A DNA stretch of 64,000 nucleotides from Stappia sp. (GTDB taxonomy: Bacteria > Pseudomonadota > Alphaproteobacteria > Rhizobiales > Stappiaceae), in NCBI GenBank assembly GCA_002722295.1, contig PBLF01000017.1:113517-177516 (forward strand). Reading direction: 5' to 3'. Positions 8,522-16,791 of this stretch are shown piece after piece. The stretch's first letter is position 1; each line of letters begins with the position of its first letter. The translations under genes and the position numbers were made by a program. The notes under the pieces are model-generated. The model did no database searches, had not been told where the DNA came from, and saw only the letters and a list, made by a program, of their open reading frames with translations.

Positions 8522-9220
8522 ATGTTCCTGCCGCTTTACGATCACAATCCGCTGCGCCACGTGCGGCGACAATTTGTCACATGGGGGCTGATCGCGCTCA
8601 ACGTGGCCGTCTTCGTGTTCGTGCAGGGCGGCGGGCTCAGCGAACCGGCCATGCAGGCGGCGAGCCTGTCGTTCGGGCTGGTGCCGGCGGTGCTGTTCGA
8701 CCTGCGTGAACTCGCGCCCGAACTGGCGATCGCGCCCGACGGCGTCTCGCTCGTCTCCTATGCCTTCCTGCACGGGAGCTGGGTTCATCTGGGCGGCAAC
8801 ATGCTGTTCCTCTGGGTCTTCGGCGACAATGTCGAGGACGCGATGGGCCATGTCCGCTTTCTGGTCTTCTACCTCTTGTGCGCGGCGTTCGCCGGGTTTG
8901 CCCATGCGTTGCTGGAGCCGTCGTCCATCGTGCCGCTGATCGGCGCGTCGGGGGCGGTGGCGGGCGTCATCGGCGCCTATCTGGTCCTGCATCCGAAGGT
9001 GAGGGTCTGGGTGCTGGCGCTCGGGCGCGTTCCGCTGCGCCTGCCCGCGTGGCTTCTGCTGGCGGGATGGATCGCGTTCCAGGTCTTCATGGCGCTTGGC
9101 GGCGGCGACCGGCAGGTGGCCTGGTGGGCGCATGTCGCAGGCGCGATCGCGGGCGCCGTTCTCGTGGTGCCCATGCGCCGGCGGGGCGTGCCACTTCTTG
9201 ATCGCGGCCTGCAGGGGTAA
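8522..9220 (+). CDS. Rhomboid family intramembrane serine protease
   Basis: A 232-residue protein with six or more predicted transmembrane segments. The rhomboid signature is complete: H89-x3-N93 in the HLGGNMLFLWVFGDNVED block (oxyanion side), the nucleophile S143 in GASGA, and the general base H204 in the VAWWAHVAGAIAG helix. It would cleave substrate proteins within or near the membrane. Short N- and C-termini and no cytoplasmic domain indicate a minimal bacterial rhomboid. The substrate is unknown. It follows the adenosyltransferase closely and precedes the etfBA promoter. Confidence 0.93.
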   Translation: MFLPLYDHNPLRHVRRQFVTWGLIALNVAVFVFVQGGGLSEPAMQAASLSFGLVPAVLFDLRELAPELAIAPDGVSLVSYAFLHGSWVHLGGNMLFLWVFGDNVEDAMGHVRFLVFYLLCAAFAGFAHALLEPSSIVPLIGASGAVAGVIGAYLVLHPKVRVWVLALGRVPLRLPAWLLLAGWIAFQVFMALGGGDRQVAWWAHVAGAIAGAVLVVPMRRRGVPLLDRGLQG

Positions 9221-9271
9221 GCGCGGGCACGGGCGGGCGATTCAGGGTTTGCGGCGGTGCGGGACGCGAGA

Positions 9272-9300
9272 TTGACAGGTTTCCGCCACCCCAGTACGGT
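9272..9300 (+). promoter_or_regulatory. Candidate promoter of etfBA
   Basis: A perfect -35 hexamer TTGACA (9272-9277) is followed after 17 bases by TACGGT (9295-9300). This lies in the 256-base gap before etfB and is the best promoter match seen in that gap. The -10 element is weak, as often in GC-rich alphaproteobacteria. It leaves a leader of about 170 bases. Confidence 0.5.
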
Positions 9301-9476
9301 CGCGCGCCAAAGAGACCAGACCGGCGGTTTTGCGCCGAATTCGGGTGCCCTTGGGGAATGTCCGGCGGCCCGCACGGGACGGACGGAAGCCACGGGCGGA
9401 TGTGGCACGATGATGTGACACGATGACGACCGGCGGCCGTAGCGAGCGGCCGCGCCAGCGGGAGGTTGCACAGCCG

Positions 9477-10226
9477 ATGAAGATCCTTGTGCCTGTGAAG
9501 CGGGTGATCGACTACAACGTCAAGGTCCGGGTCAAGGCGGACGGGTCGGGCGTCGATCTTGCAAACGTCAAGATGTCGATGAACCCGTTCGACGAGATCG
9601 CCGTCGAGGAGGCGATCCGCCTTCGCGAAGCCGGCAAGGCGGACGAGATCGTGGTCGTTTCCGTCGGTCCGCAGCAGGCTCAGGAGACGCTGCGCACGGG
9701 TCTCGCCATGGGCGCCGACCGCGGCATCCTGGTCAAGACCGACGCCACGACCGAGCCGCTCGCCGTGGCCAAGATCCTCAAGGGGATCGTCGAGGCCGAG
9801 GAGCCGGGCCTGGTGATCCTGGGCAAGCAGGCGATCGACGACGACTGCAACCAGACGGGCCAGATGCTCGCCGCGCTGCTGGGCTGGTCGCAGGGCACCT
9901 TCGCCTCGAAGGTGGACCTGGGCGAGGGCACGGCCGACGTGACCCGCGAGGTCGACGGCGGCCTGCAGACCGTGAAGGTCAAGCTTCCCGCGATCGTCAC
10001 CACGGACCTGCGCCTCAACGAGCCGCGTTACGCGTCCCTGCCCAACATCATGAAGGCGAAGAAGAAGCCGATCGACGAGAAGTCGCCGGACGACTTCGGT
10101 GTCGACGTCTCGCCGCGTCTCGAGGTGCTGAAGACGGCGGAGCCGCCGGCACGCGCGGCCGGCGTCAAGGTCGCCGACGTCGCCGAGCTGGTGGGCAAGC
10201 TCAAGTCCGAAGCCGGCGTGCTCTGA
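9477..10226 (+). CDS. etfB: Electron transfer flavoprotein beta subunit
   Basis: A 249-residue EtfB. The start [19 protein letters not shown] is highly conserved, as are the [15 protein letters not shown] block and the ETF-beta signature region [28 protein letters not shown] (split by position, residues about 170-196), including the recognition loop that docks on acyl-CoA dehydrogenases. With EtfA it binds FAD and AMP and carries electrons from acyl-CoA dehydrogenases to ETF-ubiquinone oxidoreductase. The ATG at 9477 is preferred because homology begins there, and GGAGG is 11 bases upstream. etfA follows after 24 bases, so the two are one operon. Confidence 0.97.
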   Translation: MKILVPVKRVIDYNVKVRVKADGSGVDLANVKMSMNPFDEIAVEEAIRLREAGKADEIVVVSVGPQQAQETLRTGLAMGADRGILVKTDATTEPLAVAKILKGIVEAEEPGLVILGKQAIDDDCNQTGQMLAALLGWSQGTFASKVDLGEGTADVTREVDGGLQTVKVKLPAIVTTDLRLNEPRYASLPNIMKAKKKPIDEKSPDDFGVDVSPRLEVLKTAEPPARAAGVKVADVAELVGKLKSEAGVL

Positions 10227-10250
10227 AGCAGACGGGAAGGAGAGAAAGAC

Positions 10251-11192
10251 ATGACCATTCTTCTTGTTGCCGAGCATGACAACGAGGCGCTGAACGAGGC
10301 GACCAACAAGGCGATGACCGCCGCCGTGGCCATGGGCGGCGACGTCCATGTTCTCGTCGCGGGATCGGGCTGCCGCGCGGTGGCCGAGCAGGCCGCGAAG
10401 CTTGCCGGTGCCGCCAAGGTGCTCCTCGCGGACGGCGAGGGCCTGTCCGCCCAGCTCGCCGAGCCGATGGCCGAGCTCATCCTGTCGCTGGCCGACGGAT
10501 ACGACGGCATCGTCGCCGCCGCGACCGCCAACGGCAAGAACACGCTGCCGCGCGTCGCCGCCCTGCTCGACGTGATGCAGATCTCCGACATCACCGCCGT
10601 GATCGACGGCGAGACCTTCGAGCGTCCGATCTACGCCGGCAACGCGATCCAGACCGTCAAGTCGTCCGACCCGAAGAAGGTCGTGACGGTGCGCACGGCC
10701 AGCTTCGCCGCGGCGGAGGAAACCGGTTCCGCCTCGGTCGAGGATGTGGCCGCGACCTCGTCGGACCTGTCCAGCTTCGTCGGTCAGGAGCTCTCGGAGT
10801 CCGACCGTCCGGAACTGGCCTCGGCCAAGATCATCGTGTCGGGCGGTCGCGCGCTCGGCTCGAAGGAGAAGTTCGAGGAAGTCATCCTGCCGGTGGCGGA
10901 TGCGCTCGGCGCGGCCGTCGGTGCCAGCCGCGCGGCGGTCGACGCGGGCTACGCCCCCAACGACTGGCAGGTCGGCCAGACCGGCAAGGTCGTGGCGCCG
11001 GACCTCTACATCGCCTGCGGCATTTCCGGTGCGATCCAGCATCTGGCCGGCATGAAGGACTCCAAGGTGATCGTCGCGATCAACAAGGACGAGGAGGCAC
11101 CGATCTTCCAGGTCGCCGATTACGGTCTTGTCGCCGATCTCTTCGAGGCCCTGCCGGAGTTCAAGGCCGCCGTCGAGGCCGCCAAGGGCTGA
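10251..11192 (+). CDS. etfA: Electron transfer flavoprotein alpha subunit
   Basis: A 313-residue EtfA, partner of EtfB. The N-terminal half holds the ETF domain with [16 protein letters not shown]. The C-terminal FAD-binding domain contains the classic [14 protein letters not shown], the [18 protein letters not shown] segment (Q-T-G-K-V-V contacts FAD), [17 protein letters not shown] and [24 protein letters not shown] lies 9 bases before the ATG. The gene ends just before a strong hairpin terminator at 11241-11270. Function is electron transfer between fatty-acid or amino-acid dehydrogenases and the quinone pool. Confidence 0.97.
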   Translation: MTILLVAEHDNEALNEATNKAMTAAVAMGGDVHVLVAGSGCRAVAEQAAKLAGAAKVLLADGEGLSAQLAEPMAELILSLADGYDGIVAAATANGKNTLPRVAALLDVMQISDITAVIDGETFERPIYAGNAIQTVKSSDPKKVVTVRTASFAAAEETGSASVEDVAATSSDLSSFVGQELSESDRPELASAKIIVSGGRALGSKEKFEEVILPVADALGAAVGASRAAVDAGYAPNDWQVGQTGKVVAPDLYIACGISGAIQHLAGMKDSKVIVAINKDEEAPIFQVADYGLVADLFEALPEFKAAVEAAKG

Positions 11193-11240
11193 CCGGCCGC
11201 GCGCCGGTGAAGCCGGCGGCCACAACGGCACGCGATCTGG

Positions 11241-11270
11241 AAGGCCCGTCGTCCCCGGCGGGCCTTCTTT
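11241..11270 (+). terminator. Intrinsic terminator after etfA
   Basis: AAGGCCCG (11241-11248) pairs with CGGGCCTT (11259-11266) around a 10-base loop, followed by CTTT. It closes the etfBA unit 48 bases past the etfA stop. Confidence 0.85.
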
Positions 11271-11381
11271 ATCTGCACGGCCCGGGCTGACGTCTTGCGG
11301 CGGCGGCCCGAAATTGCCATGAATAGCCCACTCAGCGACGCGGGCGCCGCCCGCGACCGCCCAACGAAATCGGAACGCAAG

Positions 11382-12263
11382 ATGGTGAGCGAAATCAAGA
11401 CGGTTGGCGTTATCGGTGCCGGCCAGATGGGCAGCGGCATCGCGCATGTATGCGCGGTCGCCGGATTTCGGGTGGCGCTGCACGACATCTCCCGCGACCG
11501 GATCCAGTCCGGTCTGGCGTCCATCAACGGCAACATGGCGCGGCAGGTCTCCAAGGGCCAACTCGAGGAGGACGTGCGCAGCGCGGCGCTGGAGCGCATC
11601 GTCGCCGCCGAGAGCATGGAAGAACTCGGCAACATGGATCTCGTCATCGAGTCCGCGACCGAGAACGAGCAGATCAAGCGCAAGATCTTCTCGCAGCTTT
11701 GCCCGCTGCTGAAGCCGGAGGCGATCCTCGCCACCAACACCTCGTCGATCTCCATCACGCGGCTTGCCGCCTCGACGGATCGGCCCGAGCGTTTCATCGG
11801 CATCCACTTCATGAACCCCGTGCCGATCATGGAGCTCGTGGAACTGGTGCGCGGCATCGCGACCGAGGACGAGACCTTCGAGGCGTCCAAGGAGTTCACG
11901 CGCAAGCTCGGCAAGACGACCGCGGTCGCCGAGGATTTCCCGGCCTTCATGGTCAACCGCATCCTGCTGCCGATGATCAACGAGGCGATCTACACGCTCT
12001 ACGAGGGTGTCGGTTCGGTCGAGGCCATCGACACGGCCATGCGGCTCGGTGCCAACCACCCCATGGGGCCGTTGCAGCTTGCCGACTTCATCGGTCTCGA
12101 CACCTGCCTTTCGATCATGCAGGTGCTCTACGAGGGGCTCGCGGACACCAAGTACCGCCCGTGCCCGCTGCTGGTGAAATACGTCGAGGCGGGCTGGCTC
12201 GGCCGCAAGACCCAGCGCGGCTTCTACGACTATCGCGGCGAGACGCCGGTCCCGACCCGCTGA
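11382..12263 (+). CDS. 3-hydroxybutyryl-CoA / 3-hydroxyacyl-CoA dehydrogenase
   Basis: A 293-residue NAD-dependent dehydrogenase of the HAD family oxidising (S)-3-hydroxyacyl-CoA to 3-ketoacyl-CoA. The Rossmann motif GVIGAGQMGSGIAHV starts at about residue 8, NTSSISIT marks the cofactor domain, and the catalytic His-Glu dyad is in HFMNPVPIMELVELV. The C-terminal helical domain has NRILLPMINEA and the HPMGPLQLADFIGLD signature. Length fits the small single-domain class (280-300). Homology starts at MVSEIKTVGVIG, so ATG 11382 is used; an in-frame ATG at 11319 would add 21 unconserved residues. Following etfBA, it fits fatty-acid or butyrate oxidation, with ETF taking electrons from the preceding step. 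Confidence 0.93.
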   Translation: MVSEIKTVGVIGAGQMGSGIAHVCAVAGFRVALHDISRDRIQSGLASINGNMARQVSKGQLEEDVRSAALERIVAAESMEELGNMDLVIESATENEQIKRKIFSQLCPLLKPEAILATNTSSISITRLAASTDRPERFIGIHFMNPVPIMELVELVRGIATEDETFEASKEFTRKLGKTTAVAEDFPAFMVNRILLPMINEAIYTLYEGVGSVEAIDTAMRLGANHPMGPLQLADFIGLDTCLSIMQVLYEGLADTKYRPCPLLVKYVEAGWLGRKTQRGFYDYRGETPVPTR

Positions 12264-12293
12264 GGCCGGCGCCCCCGGCCTGAACGGTTTGAA

Positions 12294-12321
12294 AAAGGGC
12301 GGCCCTCGGGCCGCCCTTTCG
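12294..12321 (+). terminator. Intrinsic terminator after the hydroxyacyl-CoA dehydrogenase gene
   Basis: AAAGGGCGGCC (12294-12304) pairs perfectly with GGCCGCCCTTT (12309-12319) around a CTCG tetraloop. The stem's A and T ends make it work in either direction. Confidence 0.9.
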
Positions 12322-12409
12322 CGTTGGTACGGATCCACACGGTTTCTCCCCGGCACGTCACTCCGCACGAGGCTCGTGAGGTGGGGGCGATCCACCTCTT
12401 CCGGTTGTC

Positions 12410-12441
12410 TTAATCGGGCGTTAACGCCGTGCGGCTAGGAT
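12410..12441 (+). promoter_or_regulatory. CtrA-type box with downstream -10-like element
   Basis: TTAA at 12410-12413, seven bases, then TTAA at 12421-12424 is an exact TTAA-N7-TTAA CtrA box. Eleven bases later comes TAGG within GGCTAGGAT (12433-12441). The arrangement places the box over the -35 region of a promoter for the small motility-type gene at 12490. The second half-site is also part of the palindrome GGCGTTAACGCC (12417-12428). CtrA is the alphaproteobacterial response regulator controlling the cell cycle and motility. Confidence 0.65.
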
Positions 12442-12489
12442 CATTCGCAAGATCCATTCGAAGTGCCCGCGAGGGCGCAGGGAGATGCC

Positions 12490-12693
12490 ATGTCCAGCGT
12501 CGCCGCCGCGATGGCGGGAGCTTCCGCCGCGCAGACCCAGATGTCGCTCCAGACCACCTTCATGAAGCAGAACGCGAATGCCGAGGCCGGTATCGCGGCG
12601 CTTCTGGAGGCGAATGCGCAGAATGCCGAGGCGCTTGCCGCGCAGCCGCCGGCCGGCGCCGGCATTGGCGGCAGGGTCGACGTCACCGTCTGA
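12490..12693 (+). CDS. Small YjfB-like putative motility protein
   Basis: A 67-residue protein rich in Ala, Gln, Met and Asn. The pattern of a SSVAAAMAGASAAQTQMSLQ-like start, a middle TTFMKQNANAEAG and a hydrophobic AALLEAN helix resembles the short YjfB putative motility family, where a Leu-Leu helix follows a Met-Lys-containing segment. The end GGRVDVTV is well defined. GGAG six bases before the ATG at 12490 supports this start over an in-frame ATG nine codons upstream. The gene is monocistronic: a CtrA-type promoter lies before it and a strong terminator after it. The family's biochemical role is not known; assignment is by resemblance and context. Confidence 0.6.
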   Translation: MSSVAAAMAGASAAQTQMSLQTTFMKQNANAEAGIAALLEANAQNAEALAAQPPAGAGIGGRVDVTV

Positions 12694-12714
12694 CCGGCCT
12701 TCACACCGTCATGA

Positions 12715-12750
12715 AAAAAGGCGCCTGTCCCGCGAGGACGGCGCCTTTTT
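12715..12750. terminator. Bidirectional terminator between convergent genes
   Basis: AAAAAGGCGCC (12715-12725) pairs with GGCGCCTTTTT (12740-12750). The 14-base interval itself forms an inner GTCC/GGAC pair. It serves the YjfB-like gene on plus and tlpA on minus. Confidence 0.92.
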
Positions 12751-12769
12751 CGTGTCCGGCGGTCATTTC

Positions 12770-13453
12770 CTAGCTGCCGCTTTCCTGCGTCTGTTTGCCG
12801 GCGGCCTCGAGCGCGGCGCGGATCAGCGCCTTGGCATCTTCCGAAGCCCATTCCGCAGGCCCCATGAGCGCGCCGATCTCGCAGCCGTTGCGATCGAGAA
12901 GCAGCGTGGAGGGCAGGCCGGGCGCGCGACCCATCGCCCGCACGTCATGGAAGATCTTCATGGTCGGGTCCTGTCGGAAGGCGAGGTGGCTCACGCCGAT
13001 CTCGTCCAGGAAGCCTTTCGGCTTCTCCGTGCCGCCCTGGTCGACGCTGATCGTGGTGACCTCGAAGTCATCGCCGCCAAGCTCCGCCTGAAGCGCGTCG
13101 AGGGCCGGCATTTCTTTGCGGCACGGCGCGCACCAGGTCGCCCAGAGATTGACGAGGCGGAGCTTGGGCGGCAGTGCGCCAAGCGTCGTTTCCGCGCCGG
13201 TGTCATCCTGGAATCGGAGATCCGCGAAGGAGCGGCGCTCCCGTGCCGGCAGGAAGGCGGCCAGCTCTCCCGTTGCATAGGGGGCAACCGCATCGGCGAT
13301 TTCGGCACTCGCGGCGCAGGCTGCGACCTGCTGCGTGTTGCCATCCTCCCCGCCGATCACGTATATCCCGGCCAGTCCGGCCGCCAGCGCGGCCGCGGCC
13401 ACGCCGGCAAATGCCAGACGTCGGGTGGTGCGCGGTTTCTCTTCGTTGGTCAT
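12770..13453 (-). CDS. tlpA: TlpA family thiol-disulfide reductase
   Basis: A 227-residue membrane-anchored thioredoxin-like protein. After a basic N-terminus, residues about 12-34 form a signal anchor. The periplasmic thioredoxin fold carries the active site W107-C-A-P-C111 in the [17 protein letters not shown] block, and a cis-Pro in [12 protein letters not shown]. Two further Cys residues (C46 near the membrane and one near residue 190) could form a structural disulfide as in Bradyrhizobium TlpA. The known role of TlpA is reducing periplasmic dithiols, especially for copper delivery during cytochrome oxidase assembly. It is divergent from argH with only 43 bases between the starts, an arrangement common in related genomes. 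Confidence 0.9.
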   Translation of the reverse strand: MTNEEKPRTTRRLAFAGVAAAALAAGLAGIYVIGGEDGNTQQVAACAASAEIADAVAPYATGELAAFLPARERRSFADLRFQDDTGAETTLGALPPKLRLVNLWATWCAPCRKEMPALDALQAELGGDDFEVTTISVDQGGTEKPKGFLDEIGVSHLAFRQDPTMKIFHDVRAMGRAPGLPSTLLLDRNGCEIGALMGPAEWASEDAKALIRAALEAAGKQTQESGS

Positions 13454-13496
13454 CAGTCACGTATCCGTCCGTTTGAGGCGCCAGAGGGGCACGCTT

Positions 13497-14921
13497 ATGA
13501 GCAATCGCATGTGGGGAGGCCGGTTCGCCGAAGGACCCGACGCCATCATGGAGGAGATCAACGCCTCCATCGACTACGACCGCAAGCTCTACCGGCAGGA
13601 TATAGAGGGTTCCAAGGCTCATGTCCGCATGTTGGCGGCGCGTGAGATTGTCGCTGGCGAGGACGCGGAGAAGATCGCGGGCGGTCTGGACGCAATCCGC
13701 GCGGAGATCGAGGCGGGCGAGTTCACCTTCTCGCGTGCGCTCGAGGACATCCACATGAACGTGGAATCGCGCCTTGCGGAGCTGATCGGCCCGGCGGCCG
13801 GACGCCTGCACACGGCGCGTTCGCGCAACGACCAGGTCGCCACCGACTTCCGCATGTGGGTGCGCGACACGCTGGACACGCTCGACCAGCAGCTCGGCGA
13901 TCTGATCCAGGCTCTCGCGTCCCGTGCCGAGGAACACGCCGGCGACGTGATGCCGGGCTTCACCCATCTCCAGTCGGCCCAGCCGGTGACCTTCGGCCAT
14001 CATCTGCTCGCCTATGTCGAGATGTTCGCCCGCGACCGCTCGCGGATGCGCGACGCGCGCGCGCGCATGAACGAATGCCCGCTCGGCTCGGCGGCGCTCG
14101 CCGGCACATCCTTCCCCATCGACCGGGAGATGACGGCCGCCGCGCTCGGCTTCGACCGGCCCACCGCCAATTCGCTCGACGCGGTCTCGGATCGCGATTT
14201 CGTCATCGAGGCGCTTTCGGCGGCCTCGATCACGGCGATGCACCTGTCGCGCCTTGCCGAGGAAATCGTGATCTGGTGTTCGGCGCAGTTCGGCTTCGTG
14301 ACGCTGTCGGACAAGTTCTCGACCGGCTCCTCGATCATGCCGCAGAAGAAGAACCCGGACGCCGCCGAGCTCGTCCGCGCCAAGACGGGCCGCATCTACG
14401 GTTCGCTCAACGCCCTGCTGGTGATGATGAAGGGGCTTCCGCTGGCCTATTCGAAGGACATGCAGGAAGACAAGGAGCAGGCATTCGACGGGCTGGCGAG
14501 CCTGTCGCTGGCACTTGCCGCGATGACCGGCATGGTGCGCGACCTGACCCCCAACACAAAGGCCATGAAGGCGGCGGCCGGGTCGGGCTATTCGACCGCG
14601 ACCGATCTCGCCGACTGGCTGGTGCGCGTGGTGGGAATGCCGTTCCGCGAGGCGCATCACGTCACGGGCCGGGCGGTCGCGGCCGCCGTGGAGCGTGGTT
14701 GCGTGCTGCACAAGCTGCCGCTCGAGACGCTGCAGGAGATCGAGCCGCGCATCACAGCGGATGTGTTCTCGGTGCTGTCGGTCGACAAGTCGGTGCGCTC
14801 GCGCACCAGCTATGGCGGGACCTCGCCGGTCAACGTGCGCAAGCAGGCCCGGCGCTGGCTCAAGACACTGGAGCGCGAGGCGGCGAAGGCCGGAGCGCGT
14901 CAGGACAAGGACCGGGGCTGA
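13497..14921 (+). CDS. argH: Argininosuccinate lyase
   Basis: A 474-residue enzyme that cleaves argininosuccinate to arginine and fumarate, the last step of arginine synthesis. The N-terminal [13 protein letters not shown], the [13 protein letters not shown] block, the [12 protein letters not shown] region with the catalytic His, and the superfamily signature [15 protein letters not shown] (flexible loop with the catalytic Ser) are all present. Length matches the family (about 460-475). ATG 13497 is the conserved MSN start; the frame upstream runs through the tlpA start on the other strand. argG and argC lie elsewhere in this window, so the arginine genes are dispersed. The lptM-like gene and lysA follow on the same strand. 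Confidence 0.97.
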   Translation: MSNRMWGGRFAEGPDAIMEEINASIDYDRKLYRQDIEGSKAHVRMLAAREIVAGEDAEKIAGGLDAIRAEIEAGEFTFSRALEDIHMNVESRLAELIGPAAGRLHTARSRNDQVATDFRMWVRDTLDTLDQQLGDLIQALASRAEEHAGDVMPGFTHLQSAQPVTFGHHLLAYVEMFARDRSRMRDARARMNECPLGSAALAGTSFPIDREMTAAALGFDRPTANSLDAVSDRDFVIEALSAASITAMHLSRLAEEIVIWCSAQFGFVTLSDKFSTGSSIMPQKKNPDAAELVRAKTGRIYGSLNALLVMMKGLPLAYSKDMQEDKEQAFDGLASLSLALAAMTGMVRDLTPNTKAMKAAAGSGYSTATDLADWLVRVVGMPFREAHHVTGRAVAAAVERGCVLHKLPLETLQEIEPRITADVFSVLSVDKSVRSRTSYGGTSPVNVRKQARRWLKTLEREAAKAGARQDKDRG

Positions 14922-15049
14922 GCCCGGCACGGGGCCCGAAGGGCTTGCGGAGCGACCCGGCGCGTGCGAGGAAAACGCGACCGGGTCCGGCGGCCTCGCG
15001 GATGGCCGGGGCGGACGATCGGGGCCCGTGTGAAGGAGATTTTCGGATC

Positions 15050-15268
15050 ATGGCGACTGGTGCGCTTTCCCCTCTCGCGCGGCGCGGCATCGTGATCGCG
15101 ACCGTGCTGGCCCTCTCGGTGGGCGCCTGCGGCCGGCGCGGTTCGCTGGAAACCCCGGGCGCCGTCGATCCGGCCGTGTCCGCGGCTCCGGGCGACCCGG
15201 CGACCGGCACGGCACCCGCCGCCGCGCCCCGGCCGCGGAACGATTTCCTCCTCGACGCCATCATCTGA
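15050..15268 (+). CDS. lptM: Small lipoprotein, LptM/YifL-like
   Basis: A 72-residue lipoprotein. A signal sequence of about 26 residues ends in the lipobox L-S-V-G-A-C with C27 as the lipidated residue. The sequence just after it, CGRRGSLETPG, matches the LptM/YifL pattern of a Cys followed by G-x-x-G-x-L and P. The rest is Ala/Pro-rich and ends in FLLDAII. In E. coli, LptM promotes oxidative maturation of the LptD/LptE outer-membrane LPS translocon. Position directly before lysA, as yifL stands before dapF in E. coli, supports the call. GAAGGAG at 15032-15038 sets the ATG. lptE is also present in this window. Confidence 0.8.
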   Translation: MATGALSPLARRGIVIATVLALSVGACGRRGSLETPGAVDPAVSAAPGDPATGTAPAAAPRPRNDFLLDAII

Positions 15269-15340
15269 GCCTGACGGCGCAGGACAGGCTTTTCCGGTCC
15301 GGCCGCTCGGCCCGGGACCGATACGGACAGGACACGTCCC

Positions 15341-16615
15341 TTGCATCACTTCACCTATGTCAACGACCGTCTCCATGCGGAGGATGTCCCGGTAGAGAAG
15401 ATCGCGGCCGAGGTCGGCACGCCGTTCTACTGCTATTCCACCGCGACCTTCGAGCGTCATTTCAAGGTCTTCAGCGAGGCCTTCGCCGGGATCCCGACGC
15501 TGGTCTGCTACGCGATGAAGGCGAACTCCAACCAGGCGGTCCTGACCACGCTGGCGCGTCTGGGCGCGGGCATGGACGTGGTGTCGGAGGGCGAGCTGCG
15601 CCGCGCGCGCGCCGCCGGCGTCCCCGGTGACCGCATCATGTTCTCCGGCGTCGGCAAGACCGAGGCGGAGCAGGCCTATGCGCTCGACCAGGACATCCTG
15701 TGCTTCAACGTCGAGAGCGAGCCGGAGCTGGTGCAGCTCTCGCGCATCGCCAGCGAGAAGGGCAGGACGGCGCGGGTCTCGATCCGCATCAATCCGGACG
15801 TGGACGCACGCACCCATGCCAAGATCGCGACCGGCAAGGCGGAGAACAAGTTCGGCATTCCATGGGGCCGCGCGCGCGAGGTCTATGCCGAGGCGGCCGG
15901 CCTGCCCGGCATCGCCGTGTCGGGCATCGACATGCACATCGGTTCGCAGATCACCGATCTCGAGCCTTTCGATGCGGCCTTCTCGCGGCTTGGCGGGCTG
16001 ATCGCGGATCTGCGCTCCGACGGCCATGCGATCGATCACGTGGACCTTGGCGGCGGGCTCGGCATTCCCTACCGCGACAACAACGAGCCGCCGCCGCACC
16101 CCGAGGCCTATGCGGCGGTCGTGCGCAAGCATGTGGAGCCGCTGGACTGCAAGGTGATCTTCGAGCCGGGGCGGATGATCGCGGGCAACGCGGGCATTCT
16201 CGTCAGCCAGGTCGTCTACGTGAAGGAAGGGGCCGAGAAGACCTTCGTGATCGTCGACGGCGCCATGAACGACCTGATCCGTCCGACGCTCTATGACGCC
16301 TGGCACGAGATCCGTCCCGTGGTGCGCGCGCCCGGGAGCACGCACCGGATCAAGGCGGACATCGTCGGCCCGGTCTGCGAGACGGGCGATTATCTCGGCC
16401 ATGACCGCGAGATGGAGGCGGTGGCCGCCGGGGACCTGCTCGCGGTCTTCTCCGCCGGCGCCTATGGCGCGGTGCAGGCATCCACCTACAACACCCGCCG
16501 TCTCGTTCCCGAGGTGCTGGTCAAGGGCGACCGCTTTGCCGTGGTGCGCCCGCGCCCGTCCTACGAGGACATGATCGAGGCCGACCGGCTGCCGGACTGG
16601 CTCGACGAGGGCTGA
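15341..16615 (+). CDS. lysA: Diaminopimelate decarboxylase
   Basis: A 424-residue PLP enzyme making L-lysine from meso-diaminopimelate. The PLP lysine is K60 in CYAMKANSN, the glycine-rich phosphate-binding loop is DLGGGLGIPY, and the C-terminal beta domain has GPVCETGDYL with the catalytic Cys and GAYGAVQASTYN. Length is typical. The reading frame begins with a TTG codon at 15341 (MHHFTYVNDRLHAEDV), a start consistent with family alignments because the next in-frame Met is too far inside the fold. No strong Shine-Dalgarno is visible, only GGACAGGACA upstream. It follows the lptM-like gene by 72 bases. Confidence 0.96.
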   Translation: MHHFTYVNDRLHAEDVPVEKIAAEVGTPFYCYSTATFERHFKVFSEAFAGIPTLVCYAMKANSNQAVLTTLARLGAGMDVVSEGELRRARAAGVPGDRIMFSGVGKTEAEQAYALDQDILCFNVESEPELVQLSRIASEKGRTARVSIRINPDVDARTHAKIATGKAENKFGIPWGRAREVYAEAAGLPGIAVSGIDMHIGSQITDLEPFDAAFSRLGGLIADLRSDGHAIDHVDLGGGLGIPYRDNNEPPPHPEAYAAVVRKHVEPLDCKVIFEPGRMIAGNAGILVSQVVYVKEGAEKTFVIVDGAMNDLIRPTLYDAWHEIRPVVRAPGSTHRIKADIVGPVCETGDYLGHDREMEAVAAGDLLAVFSAGAYGAVQASTYNTRRLVPEVLVKGDRFAVVRPRPSYEDMIEADRLPDWLDEG

Positions 16616-16791
16616 GCCGGGAGGCCGCTTTCGCGGGCCGGGCGGGCGCGAAGCCTTGCCAAACGACCTGAAACGCCCCACCCTACCTTCACGGGGTCGC
16701 GAAAGGCGTCCGGCATGATCGGTGCCGGATGCGGCGATCCCTGGAGGGGGCTGACGTCAGGCCGGCGGATCGGGCCGCGGAGGCAAACAAG

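Noticed and set aside
9087..12395. A 1102-codon open frame on the minus strand across etfB, etfA and the dehydrogenase gene
   Set aside because: It is antisense to three well-conserved genes, has Arg/His/Asp-heavy composition typical of GC-rich shadow frames, and resembles no family.
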